NCBI GenBank assembly: GCA_002723635.1
Contig: PBMM01000009.1
Coordinates: 68,386 to 74,267 of the forward strand
Source of the DNA: Methanobacteriota archaeon
GTDB lineage: Archaea; Thermoplasmatota; Poseidoniia; Poseidoniales; Poseidoniaceae
DNA: 5,882 nt
Direction of reading: 5' to 3'
Under the pieces are notes generated by a model. The model searched no databases. It was not told the DNA's origin and saw nothing but the letters and a program-made list of their open reading frames with translations. Shown piece after piece: positions 1-5,625 of this stretch. Position 1 is the first letter of the stretch. Every line of letters starts with the position of its first letter. Both the position numbers and the translations under genes were made by a program.

Positions 1-311
1 CCTGTTTCGACGTACATCGGGTTGAGGCGGGCTTCGGTGGGAAAGATGGCTTCTTCGAGCCAACGGTGCAGCGGGTACCCGTCAGAAAAATCCCGAGCGT
101 TGAGTTGCATGGCGAGGTGCGTGTGCCAGTTTTGCAAACTCCGGGTGATGAGGCGGTCACGACCGTCGATGGTTTCGACCACGTCCTCATCGCCACGCGA
201 GGTGGTCCACCGCCCATCAGGGTGCAACAGCACGTCGCCACGGTGGAAGCGTTGCTCATCGTCGACCAACACCGTGTCCGTGTATCGGACCGGGTCGTCG
301 GGCACCGCCAT
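1..311 (-). CDS. Amidohydrolase, MTA/SAH deaminase-like, N-terminal part
   Basis: The gene is read on the minus strand from ATG at 311 and runs off the left edge, so only about 103 N-terminal residues are present. Residues 1-57 look like the small beta-sandwich that precedes the barrel in amidohydrolases. They are followed by NWHTHLAM, whose H63-T-H65 is the metal-binding HxH at the end of barrel strand 1. The next stretch (DGYPLHRWLEEAIFPTEARL, about residues 78-97) matches the pattern of 5'-methylthioadenosine/S-adenosylhomocysteine deaminases and related chlorohydrolases, which hydrolytically deaminate purine-type substrates in the cytoplasm. The usual PGL before the HxH region is absent. 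A GGGTGA lies only 2 nt before the ATG, so an in-frame GTG at 305 is an alternative start with better spacing. Family assignment is fairly sure. The exact substrate (MTA, SAH, guanine or other) cannot be told from this fragment. Confidence 0.82.
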   Translation of the reverse strand, partial: MAVPDDPVRYTDTVLVDDEQRFHRGDVLLHPDGRWTTSRGDEDVVETIDGRDRLITRSLQNWHTHLAMQLNARDFSDGYPLHRWLEEAIFPTEARLNPMYVET

Positions 312-344
312 AGTCACCCGAGCCCGCGCGTCCACATGAAGCGT

Positions 345-360
345 CGCCTTCAGTCAGGCG
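345..360 (-). other. Short hairpin between tRNA-Thr and the amidohydrolase gene
   Basis: CGCCT and AGGCG form a 5-bp perfect stem around a 6-nt loop, 7 nt beyond the 3' end of the tRNA on the minus strand. No T-run follows, so it is not a classical terminator. It might influence tRNA 3' processing or be chance. Confidence 0.25.
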
Positions 361-367
361 TGCAAGG

Positions 368-440
368 AGCCAACGGGGGGACTCGAACCCCCGACCTCCT
401 GATTACGAATCAGGTGCTCTACCAGCTAAGCTACGTTGGC
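368..440 (-). tRNA. tRNA-Thr, anticodon CGU
   Basis: On the minus strand the sequence folds as a complete cloverleaf. The 7-bp acceptor stem is perfect (GCCAACG with CGTTGGC). The D arm contains AGCTGGTAGAGC. The anticodon stem is CCTGA/TCAGG with loop TT-CGT-AA, and the T arm is GGGGG-TTCGAGT-CCCCC. Anticodon CGU reads the threonine codon ACG. The discriminator base is T (U73, at 368), as is common for archaeal tRNA-Thr. The next bases are CCT, so the CCA tail is not encoded and must be added after transcription. No intron is seen. It lies 48 bp downstream of the PGK stop and 56 bp upstream of the amidohydrolase start, all in the same direction. Confidence 0.97.
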
Positions 441-445
441 GCGAG

Positions 446-465
446 CCGAGGGGTGCACCTCTCGG
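446..465. repeat. 20-bp near-perfect palindrome upstream of tRNA-Thr
   Basis: The plus strand reads CCGAGGGGTGCACCTCTCGG, a palindrome with one mismatched pair and the perfect core GGTGCACC. It lies 5 nt from the 5' end of the tRNA and 23 nt past the PGK stop. As RNA it could form an 8-position stem with one A-C mismatch and a TGCA tetraloop. It is not followed by a T-run. It could be an operator, a structured tRNA leader or a PGK 3' structure. Confidence 0.4.
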
Positions 466-472
466 TGATAAG
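466..472 (-). promoter_or_regulatory. Weak TATA-like element for tRNA-Thr
   Basis: On the minus strand CTTATCA is the only AT-leaning stretch in this GC-rich spacer. Its centre is about 29 nt upstream of the first tRNA base, roughly where an archaeal TATA box would sit for a very short leader. No purine-rich BRE is evident, so support is mainly positional. Confidence 0.25.
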
Positions 473-488
473 GCGAGCGGTGCGCGTT

Positions 489-1751
489 TCACCGTTGGTC
501 TGGCGTGCCAAGGCTCGGCGTTTGGAAATGCGCTGCACTGGCCTCGAGGGACACGATGGCCGGCAAGGGTCGTCCAGCCATGAAGTCGAGGCAGGCCCCT
601 CCTCCCGTGGACACGTGGCCCATTCGACCAGCCAAACCGCGCTTGACGACCAAGGTGGCGGTATGTCCACCGCCCATGACAGTGAAGGCCTCGCTTTCCG
701 CACAGGCGTTGAGCATCTCGACGGTGCCGAGGGCGAAATCCGCCATCTCAAACACACCAGCAGGGCCGTTGAGAATCACCGTTCCAGCGGATTTGATGGC
801 CGCGGAAAGCCGGCGGATGGACGTCAACCCCATGTCGAAGAGGGGTGCGGCCACAGGGAGGCTTTCGAGGGGCAGGTCCACCCGGTTGCCTTCGACGTTG
901 GCGGCCAGGTCCACCGGCAGATGGATGCGATCCTGGAAGTCAAGCAGGAGCGCCTTGGCCATCTCGATGGTTGGGTGCCAAGCCGGTCCGAGTTCTCGGA
1001 CGAGGAAGTCGTGGTTTTGCGCCCCGATGTCCGTGCCTGCGAGTTCAATCATGAGGTTGGCCACGCCACCGGTAAACCACACCTCATCGGCGGTGCCTGC
1101 TCGGAGCATGTTGTCAGCGACTTGGACGGAATCGTCGACTTTGATGCCACCAAGCACGGCCAAACAGGGTCGGGCTGGCTCGTGCAGGGCTTTGTTCAGC
1201 GCTTCGATTTCTTCTTGCATCAGGACCCCTGTCAGGCACGGCAAGTGGTGCGCGAAACCGGTCATGCTGGGGCTTGCGCGATGTGCACAGGCAAAGGCGT
1301 CGTTGACGTAGAGATCAACCACGCTGGAAAGACGTTCCACCAATTGTGTTTGCCCGGTGATGGCGTGGTTGCCTTTCACCGCCGTCTCTTCTTCATGTCC
1401 ACGGACGTTGTTGAGCATCAACACCTGCCCGGGTTCAAGCGCTTCGATGGCAGCCATGGCTTGTTCGCCACACACGTCGTCCACCCAATCGACACGTCGC
1501 CCTAGCAAACGCCCAAGTTCACGAGCATGGCCGAGGGTGCTGGTGAAATCGGCCTTCCCCGGTCGAGATTGGTGCGCCAAGAGGACGACCTTCGCTTGGC
1601 TCAGTCGGTTCAGGGTCGGGAGGACAGCACGGATGCGCGTGTCGTCAAGGAAGGCCTTCGTCGTGGGGTCAAGTGGGCTGTTCAGGTCGACCCGAAGAAG
1701 CACGGTGCGTCCGGTGACCTCGACGTCGTCGAGCGTGAGGACGCGCCCCAT
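489..1751 (-). CDS. pgk: Phosphoglycerate kinase (archaeal type)
   Basis: Phosphoglycerate kinase interconverts 1,3-bisphosphoglycerate plus ADP and 3-phosphoglycerate plus ATP, a cytoplasmic step of glycolysis and gluconeogenesis. From ATG 1751 the product is 420 aa, a full-length enzyme. Visible motifs in order are RVDLNSP (R20-P26, substrate Asp22/Asn24), TRIR (Arg39), the archaeal form AHQSRPG (His60, Arg63), NNVRG (Arg117), VNDAFACAHR (Arg158), GGIKVDDS (Lys204), DMG (306-308), NGPAGVFE (328-335), GGGHT (360-364) and STGGGA (381-386). The frame stays open 40 codons upstream, but that stretch runs into the upstream gene and lacks family similarity. ATG 1751 puts RVDLN at the usual distance from the N-terminus. 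No clear ribosome binding site precedes it. The gene lies 46 bp after the membrane protein gene and may be co-transcribed with it. Small oddities are GGIK for the usual GGAK and LNNVR for LENVR. Confidence 0.96.
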   Translation of the reverse strand: MGRVLTLDDVEVTGRTVLLRVDLNSPLDPTTKAFLDDTRIRAVLPTLNRLSQAKVVLLAHQSRPGKADFTSTLGHARELGRLLGRRVDWVDDVCGEQAMAAIEALEPGQVLMLNNVRGHEEETAVKGNHAITGQTQLVERLSSVVDLYVNDAFACAHRASPSMTGFAHHLPCLTGVLMQEEIEALNKALHEPARPCLAVLGGIKVDDSVQVADNMLRAGTADEVWFTGGVANLMIELAGTDIGAQNHDFLVRELGPAWHPTIEMAKALLLDFQDRIHLPVDLAANVEGNRVDLPLESLPVAAPLFDMGLTSIRRLSAAIKSAGTVILNGPAGVFEMADFALGTVEMLNACAESEAFTVMGGGHTATLVVKRGLAGRMGHVSTGGGACLDFMAGRPLPAIVSLEASAAHFQTPSLGTPDQR

Positions 1752-1797
1752 GTACGGGCCAAGAGCCGTCGACGTTTGAGCATCTCGGATGTGGCGG

Positions 1798-2811
1798 TCA
1801 CGACATGAATTCGTCGCCCACGTTCTTAGCGGCCTCTTCGTTGTCGTTTTTGTTCCAGAACGTCCCTTCACCTTCGAGCGCCTGCGGCGCGGGTTGACTC
1901 TCCGTTGTGGGCGGTGCCACGGGGACGGGATCGGCAGGCGCCGGGCTGGCCATGGGTTGAGGCGTGGGTTGGACTGGAGCGGGGGCGGCCTGAGCGGACA
2001 TGTTCATCGCCATAGGTTGTGGCTGCGGCTGTTGGATGGGCGCTTGCACTACCGTGGTGCCTTGTGGCACCACAGGCACAGCGTACGCGCCAACCACGGC
2101 GCCGGGAACGACGGCTCCCATCCCTGGATGAACGGGTTGAGCGGGAAGGATGCCTGCAGCATCGGGCATGGCCTGAACGGGTGCTTGCACCATCCCAGGT
2201 GCACCGTAGGTGCCCGGGACCGCCCCGACCGTTTGCATGCCAGGGTGACCGTAACCTTGGGGCGTGTAGGTCATGGTTGGAGCTGGATCGTCCAAGACGG
2301 CCCACAAGACGAGGCCAACGATCAACACGAGGATTCCAAGGCAGCAGCCGAAGAAGCCGAAGCCCGCGGCTGCAATGCTTGTGCCGGTGGGGTCTTTGAT
2401 GACGGACACTTCGACGTTGGAGGTGATGTCAAGGGCCATCGTCCCTTCCTGGAAGGTGTCGTCGTCCAGGGGCGCGATGTCCGCAACGTGGAGCCAACCG
2501 TCTGCGCGGTAGTATGCTCCGCCGTAGTCGTATCCAGAGGAGTCACAGAAATCGTAGAAGTAGGGGTAGGGCTCACCGTTGACGTCGACCGAGATGGTGA
2601 TCTCGTCGCATGAGTCCACTTGCGCAAAGACGCTCAGGTAGTTCCAAGGTGTCACTGAGATACTTCCGTCTGTGCCGCTGTAGACGACGTCTTCCGTGGG
2701 GTCGATGTTCATCTCGTCTGGGGCTGAAGCCCCACCGATGACCACCAACAGGATGCCCAGTGCCATGAGGGCGCCTCCGGAAATCAAGGTCCACTTCGCC
2801 CCACCGTGCAT
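1798..2811 (-). CDS. Two-TM membrane protein with Pro/Ala/Gln-rich tail
   Basis: I do not recognise a named family. The 337-aa product starts with a hydrophobic helix (about residues 7-28) that acts as a membrane anchor or uncleaved signal. A polar, Asp/Tyr-rich domain follows (about 30-145), with Cys68 and Cys89 that could form a disulfide if it faces outside. A second strong helix (about 145-173) contains GCCLG. Residues 174-310 are low-complexity and rich in Pro, Ala, Gln, Met and Gly, with loose PGM/PGTYGAPGM-like units, probably disordered. The C-terminus (311-337) becomes charged again (GTFWNKNDNEEAAKN) and may be a short docking or folded motif. Topology with both ends in the cytoplasm and the middle domain outside is inferred. 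Start ATG 2811 directly precedes the hydrophobic helix; no clear ribosome binding site or TATA box is visible. PGK follows after 46 bp in the same direction. Function is unknown. Confidence 0.85.
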   Translation of the reverse strand: MHGGAKWTLISGGALMALGILLVVIGGASAPDEMNIDPTEDVVYSGTDGSISVTPWNYLSVFAQVDSCDEITISVDVNGEPYPYFYDFCDSSGYDYGGAYYRADGWLHVADIAPLDDDTFQEGTMALDITSNVEVSVIKDPTGTSIAAAGFGFFGCCLGILVLIVGLVLWAVLDDPAPTMTYTPQGYGHPGMQTVGAVPGTYGAPGMVQAPVQAMPDAAGILPAQPVHPGMGAVVPGAVVGAYAVPVVPQGTTVVQAPIQQPQPQPMAMNMSAQAAPAPVQPTPQPMASPAPADPVPVAPPTTESQPAPQALEGEGTFWNKNDNEEAAKNVGDEFMS

Positions 2812-2896
2812 GGCGTTGCATTCGACGGCCCCATCAAGACGCTATCGGCGAACGTTCTGGACCATCTTCAAGTCCTGATGCCGGCGGTTCGGGTCC

Positions 2897-4177
2897 ATGG
2901 AGGGCCCTGCATTGGACCCAGCAGACCTCCTCGGCCCTGACGGTGAGGACTGGCGTGTTCCGGTGTCTGAACTCGAGGCACGGCAGGGAGAATTGGCCCG
3001 CCATCTGCGTGAAGCAGGCCTTCCCGGTATCCTGATTCAGCACCCCATCGACCTCTACTACTACGCAGGCGGCCGTCAAAACGGGGCCCTGTTTGTGCCT
3101 GCTGAAGGCGCTGGGGGCTCCAATGGCGCCGGCGGTGACGGCCCAGTTGGCTACGTCCGCCGAAGCCTGCGCCGTGCGGTGCATGAGGCTGGAGGCGACG
3201 ATGCTCCGCACGAGATCACCGCCTTCCCTAGCCTGCGTGCCCTAAGCGAAACGCTCCAAGCGCGTGGAGTCACCGAAGCCCCTTCCCTCCAACTCGGAGA
3301 AATCCCTTCTTCCTTCGCTGCTCGTTTTACTACGGCCCTGGCCGGTCTTGGAACGCCCGGCGACGGCACAGGGGTGGTTCATGCGCAGCGCGAATCGAAA
3401 TCCGCATGGGAATTGGCCTGCATGGACGAGGCTGCTGGCGTGCAGGTCCGGATGTTCGAAGCGGTCCAAGCCGTCGGTGGAGAAGGCGTTTCAGAACTCG
3501 ATCTGGTGGCTGCAGCCGAGGCCGTGAGCCGCTCTGAGGGCTTCGCAGGGCAGGTCGAGATGCGGCGCTATCCGCTTCAGTGCGACCGTGCCGTGGTGGT
3601 GGCCGGACGTTCTGGAGGCGTGTCTTCCTTCTTCGATTCCGCCGTTGGAGGCGTCGGGCCTCATCCGCTTTCGGGCATGGGCGCGGGTTTTTCCAAAGTC
3701 AAGACCAATGAACCCGTGCTGGTGGATTTGGTCCACCTGCATCGTGGATATGTGGTTGACATGACACGGATGTTCGTGGCGGGTCGCATGCCCGAGGTTT
3801 GGGAACAACGTCTGGAGGACATGATCGCGGTCAAGGACGTGGTCGTGGACGTGCTCGATCGTGGTGAGACCTGCAACCTCGCATTGGAGGAAGGCCTCGC
3901 CCTGGCCACCGAACTCGGCCATGCCGACCATCTGATGGGCATGGCCCCCGACCAGTCTCGGTTCCTCGGCCATTCGGTCGGCCTCCAACTCGACGAGGCT
4001 CCCGTCGTGGCCAAAGGGTTCGATCGCCCAATGCCGATTGGCGGGACCATGGCCATTGAGCCCAAGGTGGTGCATCCAGAGGGTTGCATCGGTTCGGAAG
4101 ATACGTGGGCGCGTGACGAAGACGGACTTCGACCTTTGACGGCCGGCGGCGCCTGGCCGTGGATCACAATGTGGTGA
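2897..4177 (+). CDS. M24 family metallopeptidase, Xaa-Pro aminopeptidase-like
   Basis: The 426-aa protein has the two-domain layout of Xaa-Pro peptidases and creatinases. The N-terminal domain (about 20-160) includes ELEARQGELARHLREAG and HPIDLYYYAGG. The C-terminal pita-bread domain (about 165-415) opens with ESKSAWELACMDEAA. All five dimetal ligands of the family are visible: Asp277 and Asp288 in VDLVHLHRGYVVDMTR, His359 in LGHSVGL, Glu388 in AIEP and Glu401 in GSEDTW. It would remove an N-terminal residue preceding proline, or cleave Xaa-Pro dipeptides, in the cytoplasm. The position seven residues after His359, a conserved catalytic His in E. coli PepP, is Asp366 here (LDEAP). It is the first gene of a tight plus-strand series. 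ATG 2897 lacks a Shine-Dalgarno, so a leaderless transcript is possible. Whether it is an aminopeptidase, a prolidase or another M24 enzyme is open. Confidence 0.92.
   Translation: MEGPALDPADLLGPDGEDWRVPVSELEARQGELARHLREAGLPGILIQHPIDLYYYAGGRQNGALFVPAEGAGGSNGAGGDGPVGYVRRSLRRAVHEAGGDDAPHEITAFPSLRALSETLQARGVTEAPSLQLGEIPSSFAARFTTALAGLGTPGDGTGVVHAQRESKSAWELACMDEAAGVQVRMFEAVQAVGGEGVSELDLVAAAEAVSRSEGFAGQVEMRRYPLQCDRAVVVAGRSGGVSSFFDSAVGGVGPHPLSGMGAGFSKVKTNEPVLVDLVHLHRGYVVDMTRMFVAGRMPEVWEQRLEDMIAVKDVVVDVLDRGETCNLALEEGLALATELGHADHLMGMAPDQSRFLGHSVGLQLDEAPVVAKGFDRPMPIGGTMAIEPKVVHPEGCIGSEDTWARDEDGLRPLTAGGAWPWITMW
4173..4177 (+). promoter_or_regulatory. Ribosome binding site for the small Cys/His protein
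   Basis: GGTGA overlaps the M24 stop codon and lies 5 nt before ATG 4183. It is complementary to the archaeal 16S 3' end. It favours 4183 over the other in-frame ATGs at 4159, 4210 and 4237. Confidence 0.55.
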
Positions 4178-4182
4178 ACAGC

Positions 4183-4446
4183 ATGAACCCAGCAAACGAA
4201 TCTGACAACATGTGCACGAAGCAAGAAGGTTGGGCCATGGAGGACGTCGGGAAAATCATCCCCGTTCGCGTCACGCCAAACGGCACTTATCGCAATGAAC
4301 CGGTGGTGCACGTCCACTGTCAGGTGTGCACGGCAGAGTTCATCGGACCAGCCCGTGAAGCCGGGGGCTTCATCGGCGGCCACGAGTGTTTGCACGCGTG
4401 GGAACTGGCGCAAATGATGAACCGTTCCGACGGTTTGGTCGAGTGA
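4183..4446 (+). CDS. Small Cys/His-rich protein, possible zinc binder
   Basis: No named family is recognised. With start ATG 4183 the product is 87 aa. A central pair HVHCQVC (Cys46, Cys49) and a later GGHECLHAW (His67, Cys69, His71) are spaced like the two halves of a small zinc-binding unit, so a treble-clef or zinc-ribbon-like fold is possible. The first 20 residues are polar and may be disordered. No signal peptide or membrane helix is present, so it is probably cytoplasmic. ATG 4183 is chosen because GGTGA precedes it by 5 nt and it starts just after the M24 stop. ATG 4237 (MEDVGKII) is an alternative that retains all the Cys/His residues and gives 69 aa. It sits between the peptidase and the histone-like gene in the same direction. 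The function is unknown. Confidence 0.72.
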   Translation: MNPANESDNMCTKQEGWAMEDVGKIIPVRVTPNGTYRNEPVVHVHCQVCTAEFIGPAREAGGFIGGHECLHAWELAQMMNRSDGLVE

Positions 4447-4489
4447 ATCACAACGGTGCGTTCATGTTCCTCCGGGCGCAGCAAGGCCC

Positions 4490-5302
4490 ATGCCAGCCAA
4501 ACCTTACTCTCCTTCGCACATCGGGGCGGTGGCCGGTGGGTTCACCGAACTTCGGCTCTCGGGCGCGGTCAAAACCATGCTCGTTGAGGCCCTGTGTGCC
4601 GAACTTGACCGTCTTGTGCCGCAAATGGAAGCGGCCACGCTGGCCGTCGATGAGGAGCGGAAGACCCTCGACGATGCTGCGCGAACGCGCCTCAACTACA
4701 ACCGTACCCGTGAGCTGATGATCGATCGCCTCGAAGCGTTGGAATCGGTGGGCTCCGCGGCCGTGCAAGGCGCCATTGAACACCTTGAGTCCTACCTTTC
4801 GACCCTTCTTCGGCAAGCCGGGCAAGCCGCAGAACGCGACCGCGTGGCCACGATCAAGGATCGGCACCTCGAACAAGCCCTCAGCGCCCTTGCTCCAGCC
4901 GATTCGGACGATGACGCTCCGTCACCTGTGGTTGGCGCCGAAGCCGTCATTGCGGCAGAACCCGTGGTCGTTGGATCAGGTGGCGGGATGCTCACCGAAG
5001 GCGCACTGGTCTCCATCGCGAAGAGCCATGCAGGCATGCCCGTGACCCTTGAGGCGGCTCGCGAACTCCTCGATTTGTACTACATGTACGTCGATCAGGT
5101 GGAGGCCGAAATCATGGACGAAGCTCGTTTTGGCCGAGACCCGTCCCACTTGCTTGAGCACATCAACCGCATGCGGACGCTGATGGGGCTCGGTTGGATG
5201 CGGCGCATGTTGCGTGCTGCGGCCGACGAAGCACGGGAGCGCGGCTACCGGCGCATCGACATTGAGCAGATCGTCAACATCGATCCATTTGCTGAGGGGT
5301 GA
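4490..5302 (+). CDS. Helical protein with tandem histone-fold-like segments
   Basis: The 270-aa product appears to contain several histone folds in one chain. Segment 1 (about 5-69) has a short helix, an ELRLS loop with Arg22 placed like the loop-1 Arg of HMf histones, a long helix 25-55, then ERKTL and a short helix. Segment 2 (about 74-134) has a long helix from Ser89 and TIKDRHLEQAL (121-131), very like TIKAEDIELAV of HMfB, at about the same spacing. An acidic Ala/Pro/Val linker (135-166) follows. Segment 3 (168-229) starts ALVSIAKSHAGMPVTLEAA and has a long helix. Segment 4 (about 228-266) keeps only a shorter helix and GYRRIDIEQIV. The family pattern predicts DNA binding or a histone-like oligomer; this is inference. 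ATG 4490 has only a weak AAGG upstream, but segment 1 begins right after it. It could instead be an unrelated helical or coiled-coil protein. Confidence 0.85.
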   Translation: MPAKPYSPSHIGAVAGGFTELRLSGAVKTMLVEALCAELDRLVPQMEAATLAVDEERKTLDDAARTRLNYNRTRELMIDRLEALESVGSAAVQGAIEHLESYLSTLLRQAGQAAERDRVATIKDRHLEQALSALAPADSDDDAPSPVVGAEAVIAAEPVVVGSGGGMLTEGALVSIAKSHAGMPVTLEAARELLDLYYMYVDQVEAEIMDEARFGRDPSHLLEHINRMRTLMGLGWMRRMLRAAADEARERGYRRIDIEQIVNIDPFAEG

Positions 5303-5303
5303 G
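5296..5303 (+). promoter_or_regulatory. Ribosome binding site for the thioredoxin-like gene
   Basis: GGGGTGAG overlaps the TGA stop of the histone-like gene and lies 3 nt before ATG 5307. Its core GGTGA pairs with the archaeal 16S 3' end. It supports this ATG over the upstream in-frame one at 5214, which would overlap the histone-like gene by 89 bp, and it suggests translational coupling. Confidence 0.6.
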
Positions 5304-5306
5304 CCG

Positions 5307-5624
5307 ATGCTCGTGCCCGAGGTGGGCGAAGTGACGGCCGCCTTGGATGCACCACGGTTGTTGTTGCTGGTGGGGCGAAACGGTTGCGTTCGATGTTCGG
5401 ACCTGGCCTTGGCCGCTTCCACGTGGTCGAATGCACACCGGCCTTGTGTGCTCGTTCACCTCGACGATGAAGCAGGGACCGAGGCCATCGCGACATACCC
5501 CTTTCTTTCCCATCTTGACGTGCTTCCCGTCGTCGTCCCGCTTCTGGATGGCGCCCCCCTTGAGGTGGTGCACGGCCATACCACGGAGTCGCTCGACCGT
5601 GCGTGGTCCATGTTGGAGGGCTGA
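5307..5624 (+). CDS. Thioredoxin-like CxxC protein
   Basis: The 105-aa product has the outline of a small thioredoxin fold. A hydrophobic strand (RLLLLVG, 17-23) leads into GCVRC, with Cys27 and Cys30 as the redox pair at the start of a helix. A second strand (PCVLVHLDDE, 46-55) follows. A later VLPVVVPLLDG has Pro74 in the place of the conserved cis-proline, and a C-terminal helix (TTESLDRAWSML) closes the fold. It is therefore likely a cytoplasmic thiol-disulfide oxidoreductase or a thiol-dependent partner protein. There is no signal peptide, and the usual WCGPC is not kept, so the substrate is unknown. It starts 4 bp after the histone-like gene with a strong GGTGA site, and the next gene starts 1 bp after its stop. 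Cys47 is an additional cysteine outside the active-site pair. Confidence 0.8.
   Translation: MLVPEVGEVTAALDAPRLLLLVGRNGCVRCSDLALAASTWSNAHRPCVLVHLDDEAGTEAIATYPFLSHLDVLPVVVPLLDGAPLEVVHGHTTESLDRAWSMLEG
5615..5619 (+). promoter_or_regulatory. Ribosome binding site for the membrane protein gene
   Basis: GGAGG lies inside the last codons of the thioredoxin-like gene, 6 nt before ATG 5626. It fixes that start and indicates coupled translation. Confidence 0.6.
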
Positions 5625-5625
5625 C

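Noticed and set aside
345..360. Hairpin as a transcription terminator after tRNA-Thr
   Set aside because: The stem is only 5 bp with no T-run, so it is listed only as a weak hairpin.
66..1505. 479-codon plus-strand open frame spanning the amidohydrolase start, tRNA and PGK
   Set aside because: It is antisense to PGK, a tRNA and an amidohydrolase, and its translation shows no family-like features. Long antisense frames are expected in GC-rich coding DNA.
1752..1871. 40-codon N-terminal extension of PGK
   Set aside because: It would overlap the end of the upstream gene, shows no PGK similarity, and would push RVDLN far from its usual position near the N-terminus.
1789..2613. 274-codon plus-strand open frame opposite the membrane protein
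   Set aside because: The minus strand gives a coherent protein with two hydrophobic helices and a sensible start; the plus frame is rich in Arg, Gly and His without a domain pattern.
2812..2896. TATA boxes in the divergent intergenic region
   Set aside because: The 85-bp stretch must hold both promoters, but the only AT-leaning pieces (CTATCG near 2842 and TCTTCAAG near 2865) are too weak to call.
3491..4413. Minus-strand open frames of 234 and 250 codons opposite the M24 gene
   Set aside because: The plus strand encodes all five M24 metal ligands with correct spacing, so these are shadows.
5214..5306. Upstream start for the thioredoxin-like gene at 5214
   Set aside because: It lies within the histone-like coding sequence; ATG 5307 has a strong GGTGA site and begins just before the fold.
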